In this document: piece by piece, positions 24,016 to 32,720 of the stretch
Position numbering within the stretch: position 1 is the first letter of the stretch
How the letters are laid out: every line of letters starts with the position of its first letter
Translations under genes and position numbers: made by a program
DNA from: Rubrimonas sp036770645
Lineage (GTDB): Bacteria; Pseudomonadota; Alphaproteobacteria; Rhodobacterales; Rhodobacteraceae
NCBI GenBank assembly: GCA_036770645.1
Contig: DAIPIU010000021.1
Span: forward strand, 1 to 44,061
DNA length: 44,061 nt
Direction of reading: 5' to 3'
The notes under the pieces: generated by a model
Database searches by the model: none
Told to the model about the DNA's origin: nothing
The model's input: only the letters and a program-made list of their open reading frames with translations

Positions 24016-26259
24016 TCAGACCGGCAGGCCGGCCTCCGCGGCCCAGGCGGCGAGGGCCGGCCGGGCGCTCGGCGCGCCCGCCTCCGCCGCGCGCGCCAGC
24101 ACGGCCGCCGCGGCGCCGAGGTCGGCCGAACGCAGCAGCCGCTTGACGGGGCCGATGGCCGCGGGCCGCATCGACAGCGCGCGGATGCCGATCGCCGCCA
24201 GCGCCAGGGCCTCGAGCGGCTTGCCCGCCATCTCGCCGCAGAAGCCGAGCGGCGTCCCGTTCGCCGCGCAGCGCCCCGCCACGTCGCCGAGGAACGCCAG
24301 ATAGGCCGGCGACAGCGGGTCGTAGCGCCGGCGCACCCGTTCGTTGTCGCGGTCGGCGGCGAAGAAGAACTGCTGCAGGTCGTTGCCGCCCACGCTGAGG
24401 AAGTCGACCGCGCGGAAGAAGGCGTCGGGCGCATAGGCCAGCGACGGCGTCTCGAGCATCGCGCCCACCTCGAGCCGCTCGGGCACGGGCCGGCCGCGGG
24501 CGGCCAGCCGGTCGCGCTCGCGCCACAGCATCTCGCGGCAGGCGAAGAACTCGGCGGCCTCGGTGACGAAGGGGAACATCACGCTCAGCGGACGCGCCCC
24601 GGCCCCGCGCAGCAGCGCCTGAAGCTGCATCGCCATCAGCCGCGGCCGGTCGAGGCCCAGGCGCACGGCGCGCCAGCCCAGCGCCGGGTTCTCCTCGGAG
24701 GTGCGGCGCATGTAGGGAAGGATCTTGTCCGACCCGATGTCCAGCGTGCGGAACACAACCCGCCGCCCGGCGGCCTCGTCGAGGATGCGCCGGTAGGTCT
24801 CGGCCTGCGCGTCGCGGCCGGGCATGGTCGAGCGGATCATGAACATCAGTTCGGTGCGGTAGAGGCCGATGCCGTCCGCGCCGCATTCGGCCAGATGCGG
24901 CACGTCCCCGGGCAGCCCCGCGTTCATGTGCAGCGCCACGCGCGCGCCGTCCGCCGTCACCGCCGGCAGGTCGCGCAGCGAGGCGTAGAATTTCTGCGCC
25001 TGCGCCGCGAGCGCGCGCTTCTCCTCGAAGGCGTCGCGCACCGAGGGCTCGGGGCGCAGATGCGCCACGCCCCCGTCGCCGTCGACGATGATGGTGTCGC
25101 CGTTCTCCGCCTCGGCCACGGCGCCATGGGCCTGGACCAGCAGCGGGATCGCCAGCGCGCGGGCCACGATGGCGGCGTGGCCGCCCTCCGACCCCTCCTC
25201 GAGGATCACGCCGGCCAGACGCCCGCCCATCTCGAGCAGCTCGCCCGGCCCGATCGAGCGGGCGACCAGCACGGCGCCGGGCGGCGGGGGGGCGGCGCAG
25301 ACGCCAGTCAGCCGGCGCAGCAGCCGGTTGGCGAGGTCGTCGAGGTCGTGCAGCCGCTCGCGCAGGTAGGGATCGGCCACGCGCTCCATCCGCGCCCGCG
25401 CCGCCGACTGCACCCGCTCGACCGCGACCTCGGCCACCACGCCCGATCCCACGGCCTCGTCGAGGCGGCGGAACCAGCCCTTGTCGTGGGCGAACATGCG
25501 GTAGGTCTCGAGCACGTCGCGGTGCTCGCCCCCGGCCTTCAGCAGGTCGGTCTCGAGCAGCCGGTCGACCTCCTCGCGCAGGCCCTCCATGGCCTCCGCC
25601 AGGCGGCGGCGCTCGGCCTCGACATCGTCGACGATGGGGTTCTCGATGGCGACCTTGGGCTCGTGCAGATGCGCCGTGCCGATGGCCGAGCCCTCGGCGG
25701 CGCAGGCGGCGCGCAGCGTCAGCGGGCCGCGGCGCGCCGCCTCGATGTCGCGCCCGGCCTGCAGCGCACCCGATTCGGCCATCTCGGCGATGACCATGGC
25801 CACGACTTCCAGCGCGTCGATCTCGTCCTCGGCATAGATGCGCCGGGCGGTGTTCTGCACCACCAGCACGCCGAGGATGCGGCCGAGCCTCTGGATCGGC
25901 ACGCCGCAGAAGGACCGGAACACCTCCTCCCCGGTCTCGGGCAGATACTGGAACCCCGGCGCGTTGGGCGCGTCGTCGGTCGACAGCGGCTCGGCGCGCC
26001 GGGCGATCTGCCCCACCAGGCCCTCGCCCACGCGAAGGCGCGCGGTGTGGACCGCGCTCTTGCGCAGCCCCTCGGTCGCGCACAGCTCGAGGGTCTGGGC
26101 GTCGCGCTTCAGGTAGATCGAGCACACTTCGGCGACCATGTTGGTCGCGATCACCGCCGTGATGCGGTCCAGCCGCTGCTGGCCGCCGCCCGGCTCCGCC
26201 AGCACCTGGCGCAGCCGGCGCAGCATGGCGCGCGACCCCACGGCCGAGGACGGGGTCAT
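24016..26259 (-). CDS. ptsP: phosphoenolpyruvate-protein phosphotransferase, EI-Ntr
   Basis: 747 residues. First enzyme of the nitrogen-type PTS: takes phosphate from PEP and passes it to NPr. N-terminal GAF domain (about 30-165), EI N-terminal helical region, then phospho-His361 in EGSEGGHAAIVARAL. The PEP-binding barrel follows, with LYRTELMFM, RTLDIGSDK, the NPALGWRAVR segment, VGGNDLQQF and GFCGEMAGKP. Start at 26259 with GGGGGAG upstream; an in-frame extension to 26355 overlaps lysC and is not used. It lies 49 nt after lysC. PTS-Ntr controls nitrogen, potassium and storage metabolism in related bacteria. Confidence 0.94.
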   Translation of the reverse strand: MTPSSAVGSRAMLRRLRQVLAEPGGGQQRLDRITAVIATNMVAEVCSIYLKRDAQTLELCATEGLRKSAVHTARLRVGEGLVGQIARRAEPLSTDDAPNAPGFQYLPETGEEVFRSFCGVPIQRLGRILGVLVVQNTARRIYAEDEIDALEVVAMVIAEMAESGALQAGRDIEAARRGPLTLRAACAAEGSAIGTAHLHEPKVAIENPIVDDVEAERRRLAEAMEGLREEVDRLLETDLLKAGGEHRDVLETYRMFAHDKGWFRRLDEAVGSGVVAEVAVERVQSAARARMERVADPYLRERLHDLDDLANRLLRRLTGVCAAPPPPGAVLVARSIGPGELLEMGGRLAGVILEEGSEGGHAAIVARALAIPLLVQAHGAVAEAENGDTIIVDGDGGVAHLRPEPSVRDAFEEKRALAAQAQKFYASLRDLPAVTADGARVALHMNAGLPGDVPHLAECGADGIGLYRTELMFMIRSTMPGRDAQAETYRRILDEAAGRRVVFRTLDIGSDKILPYMRRTSEENPALGWRAVRLGLDRPRLMAMQLQALLRGAGARPLSVMFPFVTEAAEFFACREMLWRERDRLAARGRPVPERLEVGAMLETPSLAYAPDAFFRAVDFLSVGGNDLQQFFFAADRDNERVRRRYDPLSPAYLAFLGDVAGRCAANGTPLGFCGEMAGKPLEALALAAIGIRALSMRPAAIGPVKRLLRSADLGAAAAVLARAAEAGAPSARPALAAWAAEAGLPV

Positions 26260-26288
26260 GGGCGCCGCGCTCCCCCGCCGCCGACTTC

Positions 26289-26308
26289 TGCCGGGGCCGA
26301 TCCCGGCA
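26289..26308 (-). terminator. hairpin directly after lysC
   Basis: 7-bp stem TGCCGGG/CCCGGCA with a 6-nt loop, abutting the lysC stop codon within the 49-nt lysC-ptsP gap. It may weaken but not stop read-through into ptsP. Confidence 0.4.
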
Positions 26309-27586
26309 TCAGGCTTCGTGCAGATCGAAGGCGTCGTGCAGGGCGCGCACCGCAAGCTCGAGGTACTTGCGGTCCACCAGCACGCTGACCTTGATCTCCG
26401 ACGTGGTGATGACCTTGATGTTCACGCCCTCAGCCGCCAGCGCCGAGAACATCTTCTGCGCCGTGCCGGCATGGCTGCGCATGCCGATGCCGACGATCGA
26501 CACCTTCGCCACGTCGCGGTCCGCGAGGAGGTCGCGCACCGCCAGCGACTCGCGCACCGGCGCCAGCGCGGCCAGCGCGCGGTCCACCTCGTCGGCGGCG
26601 GTCGAGAAGGTCATGTCGGTGAGGCCGTCCTCAGAAATGTTCTGGACGATCATGTCGACGTTGATGCCCGCCGCCGCAAGGGGGCCGAAGATCGCCGCGG
26701 CCACGCCGGGACGGTCGGCCACCCCCAGAAGGGTCACCTTGGCCTCGTCGCGCTGGAAGGCGACGCCGCTCACGACCTTGGATTCCATGATCTCCCCCTC
26801 GTCGCAGACCAGCGTGCCGGGCGCGTCCTCGAAGGACGACAGCACCTGCAGCCTCACCTTGTAGCGCATCGCGAGCTCGACCGAACGGGTCTGCAGCACC
26901 TTGGCCCCCAGCGAGGCGAGCTCGAGCATCTCCTCGTAGGAGATGCGGTCCAGCTTGCGCGCGCGCGGCTCCAGCCGCGGGTCGGTGGTGTAGACCCCGT
27001 CCACGTCGGTGTAGATGTCGCAGCGCTCGGCCCCCAGCGCCGCGGCCATCGCCACCGCCGAGGTGTCCGAGCCGCCGCGGCCCAGCGTCGTGATGCGCCC
27101 CTCGTCGCTGAGGCCCTGGAAGCCCGCGATCACCGCGTGCAGCCCCTCGGCGAACTTGCGGTCGAGGGCCGCGGTGTCGATCTCGACGATCCGCGCCGCG
27201 CCATGGGCCGCCGTGGTGCGGAAGGGGATCTGCCAGCCGGCCCAGGACCGCGCCGGTGCGCCCATCTGCTGCAGCGTCAGCGCCATCAGCCCCGCCGTGA
27301 CCTGCTCGCCCGAGGCCACCACGGCGTCGTATTCGCGCGCGTCGTAGAAGGGCGTGCGCTCTCCGGGCTCGGCCGCGGCTTGGCGCACCCAGTCCACCAG
27401 CTTGTTGGTCTCGCCCGCCATCGCCGACACGACCACGGCCACGTCGAAGCCGCGCTCGATCTCGCGGACCACCTTGCGCGCGGCGTTGCGGATGCGGTCG
27501 AGATCGCGCACCGAGGTGCCGCCGAACTTCATCACGAGGCGCGGCTTGCGCGCCTGCGCGGGTGCGGACGGGACGGGGAGGGACAT
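26309..27586 (-). CDS. lysC: aspartate kinase
   Basis: 425 residues. Phosphorylates aspartate at the start of lysine, threonine and methionine synthesis. Kinase domain with Lys20 in MKFGGTSV, GFQGLSDEGRITTLGRGGSDTSA and YTDVDGVYTTDPR; then two ACT domains (LLGVADRPGVAAAIFGPLA and VSIVGIGMRSHAGTAQKMF) that bind the feedback amino acid. Length and layout fit the alphaproteobacterial class without homoserine dehydrogenase fusion. Start at 27586 with AAGGAGG eight nt upstream, despite about 17 residues before the usual start of family members. Likely co-transcribed with ptsP. Confidence 0.95.
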   Translation of the reverse strand: MSLPVPSAPAQARKPRLVMKFGGTSVRDLDRIRNAARKVVREIERGFDVAVVVSAMAGETNKLVDWVRQAAAEPGERTPFYDAREYDAVVASGEQVTAGLMALTLQQMGAPARSWAGWQIPFRTTAAHGAARIVEIDTAALDRKFAEGLHAVIAGFQGLSDEGRITTLGRGGSDTSAVAMAAALGAERCDIYTDVDGVYTTDPRLEPRARKLDRISYEEMLELASLGAKVLQTRSVELAMRYKVRLQVLSSFEDAPGTLVCDEGEIMESKVVSGVAFQRDEAKVTLLGVADRPGVAAAIFGPLAAAGINVDMIVQNISEDGLTDMTFSTAADEVDRALAALAPVRESLAVRDLLADRDVAKVSIVGIGMRSHAGTAQKMFSALAAEGVNIKVITTSEIKVSVLVDRKYLELAVRALHDAFDLHEA

Positions 27587-27623
27587 GGGCGCGCCTCCTT
27601 GGCGGCGTGGTGCGGCGCGACGC

Positions 27624-27651
27624 CTTTAGCCACGATCCGGCCCCGCGGCAA
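27624..27651 (-). promoter_or_regulatory. candidate lysC promoter
   Basis: Minus strand TTGCCG (27651-27646), 16 nt, CTAAAG (27629-27624), giving a leader of about 30 nt before the lysC ATG. Confidence 0.5.
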
Positions 27652-27660
27652 GGCGAGGGG

Positions 27661-27681
27661 CCCGGCGCGGGATGCGCCGGG
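27661..27681 (-). terminator. hairpin between the split-barrel gene and lysC
   Basis: Perfect 8-bp stem CCCGGCGC/GCGCCGGG with a GGGAT loop, about 160 nt after the stop of the upstream minus-strand gene and just before the lysC promoter. The rest of the 252-nt gap shows nothing else I recognise. Confidence 0.4.
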
Positions 27682-27838
27682 ACGCATCGGCGCGCGCTGC
27701 ATGCCCCGATTGCATCCGACCGGGGAGATGCCCGCCATGCTGGCGCCCGCCCGACCGCGGATGGCGGGGCGCGAAGGTCCGCGGCCGGTCCCGTGAAGGG
27801 CTGCGGCGCAGTGCGGGGCGGCGGCGGGGACGGCCCTC

Positions 27839-28450
27839 TCAGGGCGCGATCCAGCCGCCGGTCCAGCCCTGCGGCCCGCGCTCGTGCAGCGCGCGGCGGT
27901 GCCCCCCATGCGCGAGCCACAGCCACTCGATCCGAGTCGCCTCTAGCAGCAGCACGGCGAAGCGGTCGCGGCCGGCCTCGGGGTCGGCGGGCGCGCGCGT
28001 CCCCGGGTCGGGGTCGGCCGCCGCGGGGTCGTCCAGCGGCGCACCCGGCGCGATGGCGGCGCGATAGGCCGTGCGCGAGCCCGGCCCGGTCGCGGCCCAG
28101 GCTGCGTCGGCCTCCGGTCCCGCCGCCAGCGCCCGCAGCGCGCCGCGCAGCCGGACCTGAAGCTTCGCGCGCGCGTCGTAGGCGTGGAGCTCGGCGCGCG
28201 GGTCGGCGGCGATTTCTGCCCATTTGCCGGACCGCCGGTCGGTGTGCACGCGCAGCCGGGCGGCCGAGGGCTCGACGCCGCGCAGCACCACGCTGCGCAC
28301 CCGCGGGCCGCCATCGGCCCCGACGGTGGCAAGCTGCACGACATGCAGGCCCGACCGCCGGTCGGCGGCCCCCCGCGCCAGCCTGCGCCAGATCTCGCGA
28401 AGCGCCGCGTCGGGGTCGGCGCGGAAGGGGGCGTCGAAGGCGTCGTCCAT
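27839..28450 (-). CDS. pyridoxamine 5'-phosphate oxidase-like FMN-binding split-barrel protein
   Basis: 203 residues. Reads as the split-barrel fold: QLATVGADGGPRVRSVVLRG at about 39-58, then LRVHTDRRSGKWAEIAADPRAELHAYD, and the C-terminal RIEWLWLAHGGHRRALHER, all with the pattern of PNPOx-family proteins. Full pdxH substrate residues are not obvious, so it may be a flavin-binding relative of unknown substrate instead of vitamin B6 oxidase. A Pro/Asp-rich loop (139-160) looks disordered. Start at 28450; its upstream region carries the repeated hairpins. Confidence 0.8.
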   Translation of the reverse strand: MDDAFDAPFRADPDAALREIWRRLARGAADRRSGLHVVQLATVGADGGPRVRSVVLRGVEPSAARLRVHTDRRSGKWAEIAADPRAELHAYDARAKLQVRLRGALRALAAGPEADAAWAATGPGSRTAYRAAIAPGAPLDDPAAADPDPGTRAPADPEAGRDRFAVLLLEATRIEWLWLAHGGHRRALHERGPQGWTGGWIAP

Positions 28451-28528
28451 GGCCCGAGCCTGACCATGCCGCGCCGCGCGCGTCCAGAGCGCGGGCGCGC
28501 CCGCTCCCCCGCCGCCGCACGGAGGAAC

Positions 28529-28588
28529 GCGGGCGCGTTTGCGCCCCCGCCATGGTGTGAGGCGCGCGGGCGCGCTTGCGCCCCCGCC
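28529..28588. repeat. two 23-bp direct repeats, each a hairpin, upstream of tRNA-Pro
   Basis: 28529-28551 and 28566-28588 match at 22 of 23 bases. Each contains GGGCGC, a four-base turn (GTTT or GCTT) and GCGCCC. They sit between the divergent split-barrel gene and the tRNA. Confidence 0.6.
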
Positions 28589-28603
28589 GGGCCTCGGCTA
28601 GAA
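28576..28603 (+). promoter_or_regulatory. candidate tRNA-Pro promoter
   Basis: TTGCGC (28576-28581), 16 nt, CTAGAA (28598-28603), ending 11 nt before the tRNA. The -35 lies in the second 23-bp repeat. Confidence 0.45.
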
Positions 28604-28614
28604 GCCCCGCGCAT

Positions 28615-28691
28615 CGGAGTGTAGCTCAGCCTGGTAGAGCACTAGCTTCGGGAGCTAGGGGCCGGAGGTTCGAATCCTCTCACTCCGACCA
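28615..28691 (+). tRNA. tRNA-Pro, anticodon CGG
   Basis: 77 nt including an encoded CCA (28689-28691) and discriminator A28688. The acceptor stem CGGAGTG/CACTCCG is perfect. The D arm is GCTC-AGCCTGGTA-GAGC. The anticodon stem CTAGC/GCTAG encloses TTCGGGA, giving anticodon CGG (proline codon CCG). The T arm GGAGG-TTCGAAT-CCTCT has one G-T pair. CCG is a heavily used proline codon in this GC-rich DNA. The last 12 nt overlap the 3' end of the aminotransferase gene on the other strand. Confidence 0.97.
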
Positions 28692-29900
28692 TTCCCGCCC
28701 GTCGACCGGCATCGCGAAGGCCGAAAGCCGGCGCAGGGTCTCGGCGATCCCCGCCCGGTCGGCGTTGGCGAAAGCGAGGCGCAGCGTGCGCTCGGCGGCA
28801 CCGTCGCCGCCCTCGGCCCGGCGCGGCCCGAACATCGTCCCCGGCAGCGCCAGCAGCGCCGCGCGTTCGACCAGCGCCCGCGCCACGTCGTCCGAATCCG
28901 CGGCGAAGGGATGCGCGAGGAAGGCGAAATACGCCCCGCAGGACAGCAGCCGCCAGTCGCCCACGCCCGCCGCGAAGGCCGCGCGCAACATCGCGCCGCG
29001 CGCCAGCACTTCCGCGCGCTCGGACGCCACGAAATCGCCGCAGCCGCGCAGTCCGCACAGCGCTGCGGCCTGTCCCAGCCGCGGCGGGCAGATGGCGACG
29101 GTGTCGAGGAACTTCTCGGCCTGCGCGATGCGGTCGGGCGCGGCGATCAGCGCGCCGATGCGGTGGCCGGTCAGGCGGTAGGCCTTCGAGAAGCTGTAGA
29201 GGTGCAGCAGCACGTCGCCCCAGCCGGGGTCGGCGAACAGGCCGTGCGGCGGCCCCCCCGCGGCGCGGAAGTCGCGGTAGGTCTCGTCGAGGATCAGCCC
29301 GAGGCCCCGCGCCCGCGCCAGCGCGGCGAAGGCGGCGATCAGGTCGGGCGGGTATTCCGCGCCCGTCGGGTTGTTCGGCGTCACCAGCGCGATGGCGCGC
29401 ACCCCCGGGTCGATCAGCGCCGCGGCGCGGCCGGCGTCGGGCAGCCCGTCGGGCCCGCAGGGCAGGGGCACGCAGCGCAGGCCGGCCATCTCCAGCCACA
29501 TGCGGTGGTTGAAATACCACGGCGTCGGCAGGATCACCGCGTCGCCGGGGGCGCAGAGCGTGGCGACGGCGGCGCAGAAGGCCTGGTTGCAGCCTGCGGT
29601 CACCGCCACCGCGCTCTCCGGGATCGCGCCGCCATAGTCCGCCGACCAGCGCGCGGCGATCTCGGCCCGCAGCGCCGGGTCGCCCAGCACCGGGCCGTAG
29701 GCATGGGCCGCGGGGTCCTCCAGCGCCGCCGCGGCGATGGCGGCGCGCAGCGCCGCGGGCGGCGGGTCGACCGGCGCGGCCTGGCTGAGGTTGATCAGGG
29801 GCATCTCCGGCGCGAAGAGCCGGTCCGCGATCCAGCGCCGCGCCTCCATGACCGGCGAGGCGAAGGCGGCGGCGAGCGTGGCGGAGACGGGGGCGGGCAT
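28680..29900 (-). CDS. PLP-dependent class I/II aminotransferase
   Basis: 406 residues, fold type I. AYGPVLGDPALRAEIA at 67-82 and PLP marks: Asn177 in TPNNPTG, Asp205 in LILDETY, Schiff-base Lys239 in YSFSKAYRLTGHR. Looks like an aspartate/aromatic-type aminotransferase; the substrate is not clear. Start at ATG 29900, since the upstream in-frame stretch to 30071 is low-complexity. No good ribosome site is seen. The stop codon (28680-28682) lies inside the 3' acceptor arm of tRNA-Pro on the opposite strand, an uncommon arrangement. Confidence 0.88.
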   Translation of the reverse strand: MPAPVSATLAAAFASPVMEARRWIADRLFAPEMPLINLSQAAPVDPPPAALRAAIAAAALEDPAAHAYGPVLGDPALRAEIAARWSADYGGAIPESAVAVTAGCNQAFCAAVATLCAPGDAVILPTPWYFNHRMWLEMAGLRCVPLPCGPDGLPDAGRAAALIDPGVRAIALVTPNNPTGAEYPPDLIAAFAALARARGLGLILDETYRDFRAAGGPPHGLFADPGWGDVLLHLYSFSKAYRLTGHRIGALIAAPDRIAQAEKFLDTVAICPPRLGQAAALCGLRGCGDFVASERAEVLARGAMLRAAFAAGVGDWRLLSCGAYFAFLAHPFAADSDDVARALVERAALLALPGTMFGPRRAEGGDGAAERTLRLAFANADRAGIAETLRRLSAFAMPVDGREWSE

Positions 29901-30008
29901 GGCGTGGGTCCGGACTGTCCTGCGGGGCGGAGCCTGCGGGCGGGCGGCCCCCCGCGCAAGCCCGCCGCCCCCGCGGACCCGGCGCGCAGGGGGCGCGGCC
30001 CCGGGAAC

Positions 30009-30025
30009 GCGGCCCCGGGGGCCGC
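30009..30025. repeat. GC palindrome between the aminotransferase and the lipoprotein gene
   Basis: GCGGCCCC G GGGGCCGC, 8-bp arms, in the 226-nt divergent gap. The rest of that gap is GC-rich with no clear promoter. Confidence 0.35.
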
Positions 30026-30126
30026 GGCCGGCCCGGGCGGACCCGCCCCGGCAGCGCGTCGGCCCGTTCACCCGCCGTTGATGCCGGGCGTCGCAGGGTC
30101 GCGCGTCGTGACAGGGAGAATCCCGG

Positions 30127-30645
30127 ATGCGCCCGTCCCCGCCGCTGCGCGCCGCGCTCGCGGCGCTTGTCCTCGCCGGCTGCGGCGTGCGCGAGGTCGA
30201 GCGCAGCCCCTATGTCGCCGCGACGCTCGCCCCGGTCCGCATCGTCGCCGCCGATCCCGCGGGCGGGCCGTTCGGCGACGCCGTGGCGCAGGCGCTGGCC
30301 GCCCGCGGCGTGGCGGTGGTTCCGGCCGACGAGGTGCGCGCGGCGATGGCCGCGGCGGGGGTCGGTCCCGCCTCCGTCGCGCGGCTGAACGGTCTGGGCT
30401 TCCTCGATGGCCGGGGGCCCGACGCGCTGCTGGTCGTCACGGCGGCGGCCGAGCCGGGCGGCGTGCCCCGCCGGGCGGCGGCCACGCTGCGCCGCGTGCC
30501 CGACGGCGCGATCCTGGCCGAGGCGCGCTGGACGCCGTTCTGGGGCGATTGGACCGCCGGCATCGCCGACCGCGCCCCGGTCCGCGACGAGGGCGACGCG
30601 GCGCGGGCGCTGGCGCGCGAACTTTCCGCCGCCATGGCGCGCTGA
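30127..30645 (+). CDS. putative lipoprotein of unknown function
   Basis: 172 residues. Lipobox LVLAGC places the lipidated cysteine at Cys19. The mature part has the alternating strand-helix look of TolB-N/CsgG-type lipoproteins: APVRIVAADP, then DAVAQALAARGVAVVPADEVRAAM, DALLVVTAAAE, TLRRVPDGAILAEARW, and a final helix EGDAARALARELSAAM. That resemblance is by pattern only. Start ATG 30127 with GGGAGAAT upstream. Convergent, 16 nt from the next gene. Confidence 0.7.
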   Translation: MRPSPPLRAALAALVLAGCGVREVERSPYVAATLAPVRIVAADPAGGPFGDAVAQALAARGVAVVPADEVRAAMAAAGVGPASVARLNGLGFLDGRGPDALLVVTAAAEPGGVPRRAAATLRRVPDGAILAEARWTPFWGDWTAGIADRAPVRDEGDAARALARELSAAMAR

Positions 30646-30661
30646 GCCGCCCTGCGCGCCG

Positions 30662-31255
30662 TCAGAACCGGCCGAGCGCCTCGAGGTCGATCGCCTCGAA
30701 ATAGGCCAGCCGGTCCTCGGCCGGGGCCGCGCCCGTCACCCGCACCAGCACCCGGTTCGCCACCAGCGCCGAGATGTCGCCCGCGGGATCGACGAGATAG
30801 CTCTGCCGACCCTTGCGCCGCAGCGCGCCCTGCATGGCCGCGAGCGCGGGGTTGGCCAGCAGCGCCCCCAGCGCCGCGGCCATCGGGCTGTCGGCCATCA
30901 GCTCGATCTCGACCGTCGCGCCTGCGCGCGCATAGGTCGCCGCCGCCCCGGTGCCGCCGCCGAACATGGCCGAGGCCGCCGCCATCGCCGCCTGACCGTC
31001 CTCGCGCGTCCAGCCGGCCAGGGCGGCGGGCAGGAAAGCCGCCAGGCCCGCGGCCTTGCGCTCGCCGATCAGCGCGGCGGCATAGTCGAGCTCCTCCTTC
31101 GCGCGCCCGGCCTCGCCGGCCTCCCAGGCCGCGATGGCCGCGCGCAGGGCATCGGTCACCTCGTCGGCCGCGGCGGCGGGGGCGACGAGGATCAGCGCGA
31201 CGGCGAGGGCGCGCCGGACGGGCGCCGTGCGGCGGCGGACGGGGGCGGGTGTCAT
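30662..31255 (-). CDS. exported protein of unknown function
   Basis: 197 residues. Arg-rich start then a hydrophobic stretch (16-29) and AAAA-DEV, read as a signal peptide cut near residue 30. The mature part is helical at first (EVTDALRAAIAAWEAGEAGRAKEEL) and then has strands ending VANRVLVRVTGAAP. A basic KGRQSYLVD segment lies near residue 155. I do not recognise the family. Start 31255 supported by AGGAG; a longer in-frame start (31306) lacks one. Confidence 0.7.
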   Translation of the reverse strand: MTPAPVRRRTAPVRRALAVALILVAPAAAADEVTDALRAAIAAWEAGEAGRAKEELDYAAALIGERKAAGLAAFLPAALAGWTREDGQAAMAAASAMFGGGTGAAATYARAGATVEIELMADSPMAAALGALLANPALAAMQGALRRKGRQSYLVDPAGDISALVANRVLVRVTGAAPAEDRLAYFEAIDLEALGRF

Positions 31256-31324
31256 GGCGCGCTCCTGTTCGGTTGGGCGCCCCAGCCTACGGCGCGGGAC
31301 CGGCAAAGCGAAGCCGGGGCGGCC

Positions 31325-31355
31325 GTCGCCCCGCCGCGTCGCCCCGCCGCGTCGC
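31325..31355. repeat. 13-bp tandem repeat between two minus-strand genes
   Basis: GTCGCCCCGCCGC twice in a row plus the first five bases of a third copy, in the 102-nt gap just beyond the exporter stop. Confidence 0.5.
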
Positions 31356-31357
31356 GC

Positions 31358-32593
31358 TCAGCGCCCCGTCCCGCTGCCGAACAGCCGGCCGCGCTCGGTC
31401 AGCAGCAGCAGCCCCAGCGTGGCGGCCCCGCAGGCGGCGTAGCCCAGCGCCAGCGGCAGCGGCGTGCCGTCATAGGCCCGCCCGATGCCGAAGCCCACGG
31501 CGGCGCCGATCAGCGTCGTCGCCCCCCCGATCACCGAGGATGCCACGCCCGCCGCGCGGGCCTGCGGCTCCATCGCCAGCGCGTTGAAGTTCGCGAACAC
31601 CATGCCCACCAGCATCATCGCCCCGCCCAGCAGCCCGAGGAAGGCCCAGAGCGGCGGGGCGCCGCCCGCCGACAGCGCCGCGAGGCCCAGGCTGACCGCC
31701 GTGAAGCCCGCCACCGCGCCATGCGACAGCGCCCGCATCCCGAACCGCGCCACCAGCGCGGCGTTGACAGCCGAGGCCAGCGCGATCGACACGGCGATCG
31801 CCGCGAAGGCGGCCGGAAACCACGGCCCCAGCGCGTAGGCCTCGCCCAGCAGCTGCTGCGCGGTGTTGATGAAGCCGAACAGCGCGCCGAAGAACACACC
31901 CGACGCCAGCGCATAGCCCACGGTCTGGCGCGAGCCGAGCACCAGCCGCAGGCTGGCCGCCAGCCCCGCGGGGTCGAGCGGGCGGCGGCGGTCCGGCGCC
32001 AGCGTCTCGGGCAGCCACAGCGCCACGCTGGCGGCGACCGCGATCCCGTAGACCGTCAGGAAGGCGAAGATCGTCCGCCAGTCCGCCACCAGCAGCACCG
32101 CCTGGCCCAGCGCCGGCGCGATCACCGGGGCCGCCATGAACACCATCATGGTCAGCGACACGACCCGCGCCATCGCCCGGCCGGTGTAGCAGTCGCGCAC
32201 CACGGCCGTGACCACCACCCGCGGCGCCGCGGCCCCCGCCCCCTGCGCCGCCCGCGCCGCCAGCAGGGCCCCGAAATCCGGGGCCAGCGCGCAGGCCGCC
32301 CCCGCCAGCACATAGGCGGCCAGCCCCCACAGCAGCACCGGCCTTCGCCCGTAGCGATCCGCGAGCGGCCCCATGGCGAATTGCCCGAGGCCGAACCCCG
32401 CGAGATAGGCCGTGACCGGCGCCTGCCGGTCGTTGCCGGCCTCGGCCCCGAGTGCCGCGGCGATCTCGGGCAGGGCCGGCAGCATGGCGTCGGTCGCCAC
32501 GGCGTTCAGGCCCATCATCAGCGCCATCAGCGCGACGAAGGCGGCGCCGGAAAGCGGCGCATGGCTGGCGAGGGGAGGCGCGTCGCGGGACAT
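31358..32593 (-). CDS. Bcr/CflA-type MFS drug exporter
   Basis: 411 residues, about 12 membrane helices. Motif A is GPLADRYGRRPVLL after TM2. The DRYGRR loop, the antiporter motif C-like APVIAPALGQ in TM5, and the opening DAMLPALPEIAAAL (with the D of TM1) fit the Bcr/CflA drug:proton antiporter group, which exports bicyclomycin-like compounds. Substrate here is unknown. Start at 32593. Divergent from the DUF2126-like gene. Confidence 0.88.
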   Translation of the reverse strand: MSRDAPPLASHAPLSGAAFVALMALMMGLNAVATDAMLPALPEIAAALGAEAGNDRQAPVTAYLAGFGLGQFAMGPLADRYGRRPVLLWGLAAYVLAGAACALAPDFGALLAARAAQGAGAAAPRVVVTAVVRDCYTGRAMARVVSLTMMVFMAAPVIAPALGQAVLLVADWRTIFAFLTVYGIAVAASVALWLPETLAPDRRRPLDPAGLAASLRLVLGSRQTVGYALASGVFFGALFGFINTAQQLLGEAYALGPWFPAAFAAIAVSIALASAVNAALVARFGMRALSHGAVAGFTAVSLGLAALSAGGAPPLWAFLGLLGGAMMLVGMVFANFNALAMEPQARAAGVASSVIGGATTLIGAAVGFGIGRAYDGTPLPLALGYAACGAATLGLLLLTERGRLFGSGTGR

Positions 32594-32720
32594 CTCGATC
32601 TTGACCGCAGGGCGGGAAACGCGACCCTAGCGCCTCGGAAGCGGACGCGCGTTGCGGCGGATGCGACCGGGATGGGCCCGTCGCGGGCTGTCGGCATCGT
32701 CGAGGCAAAGAACAAGCGCC

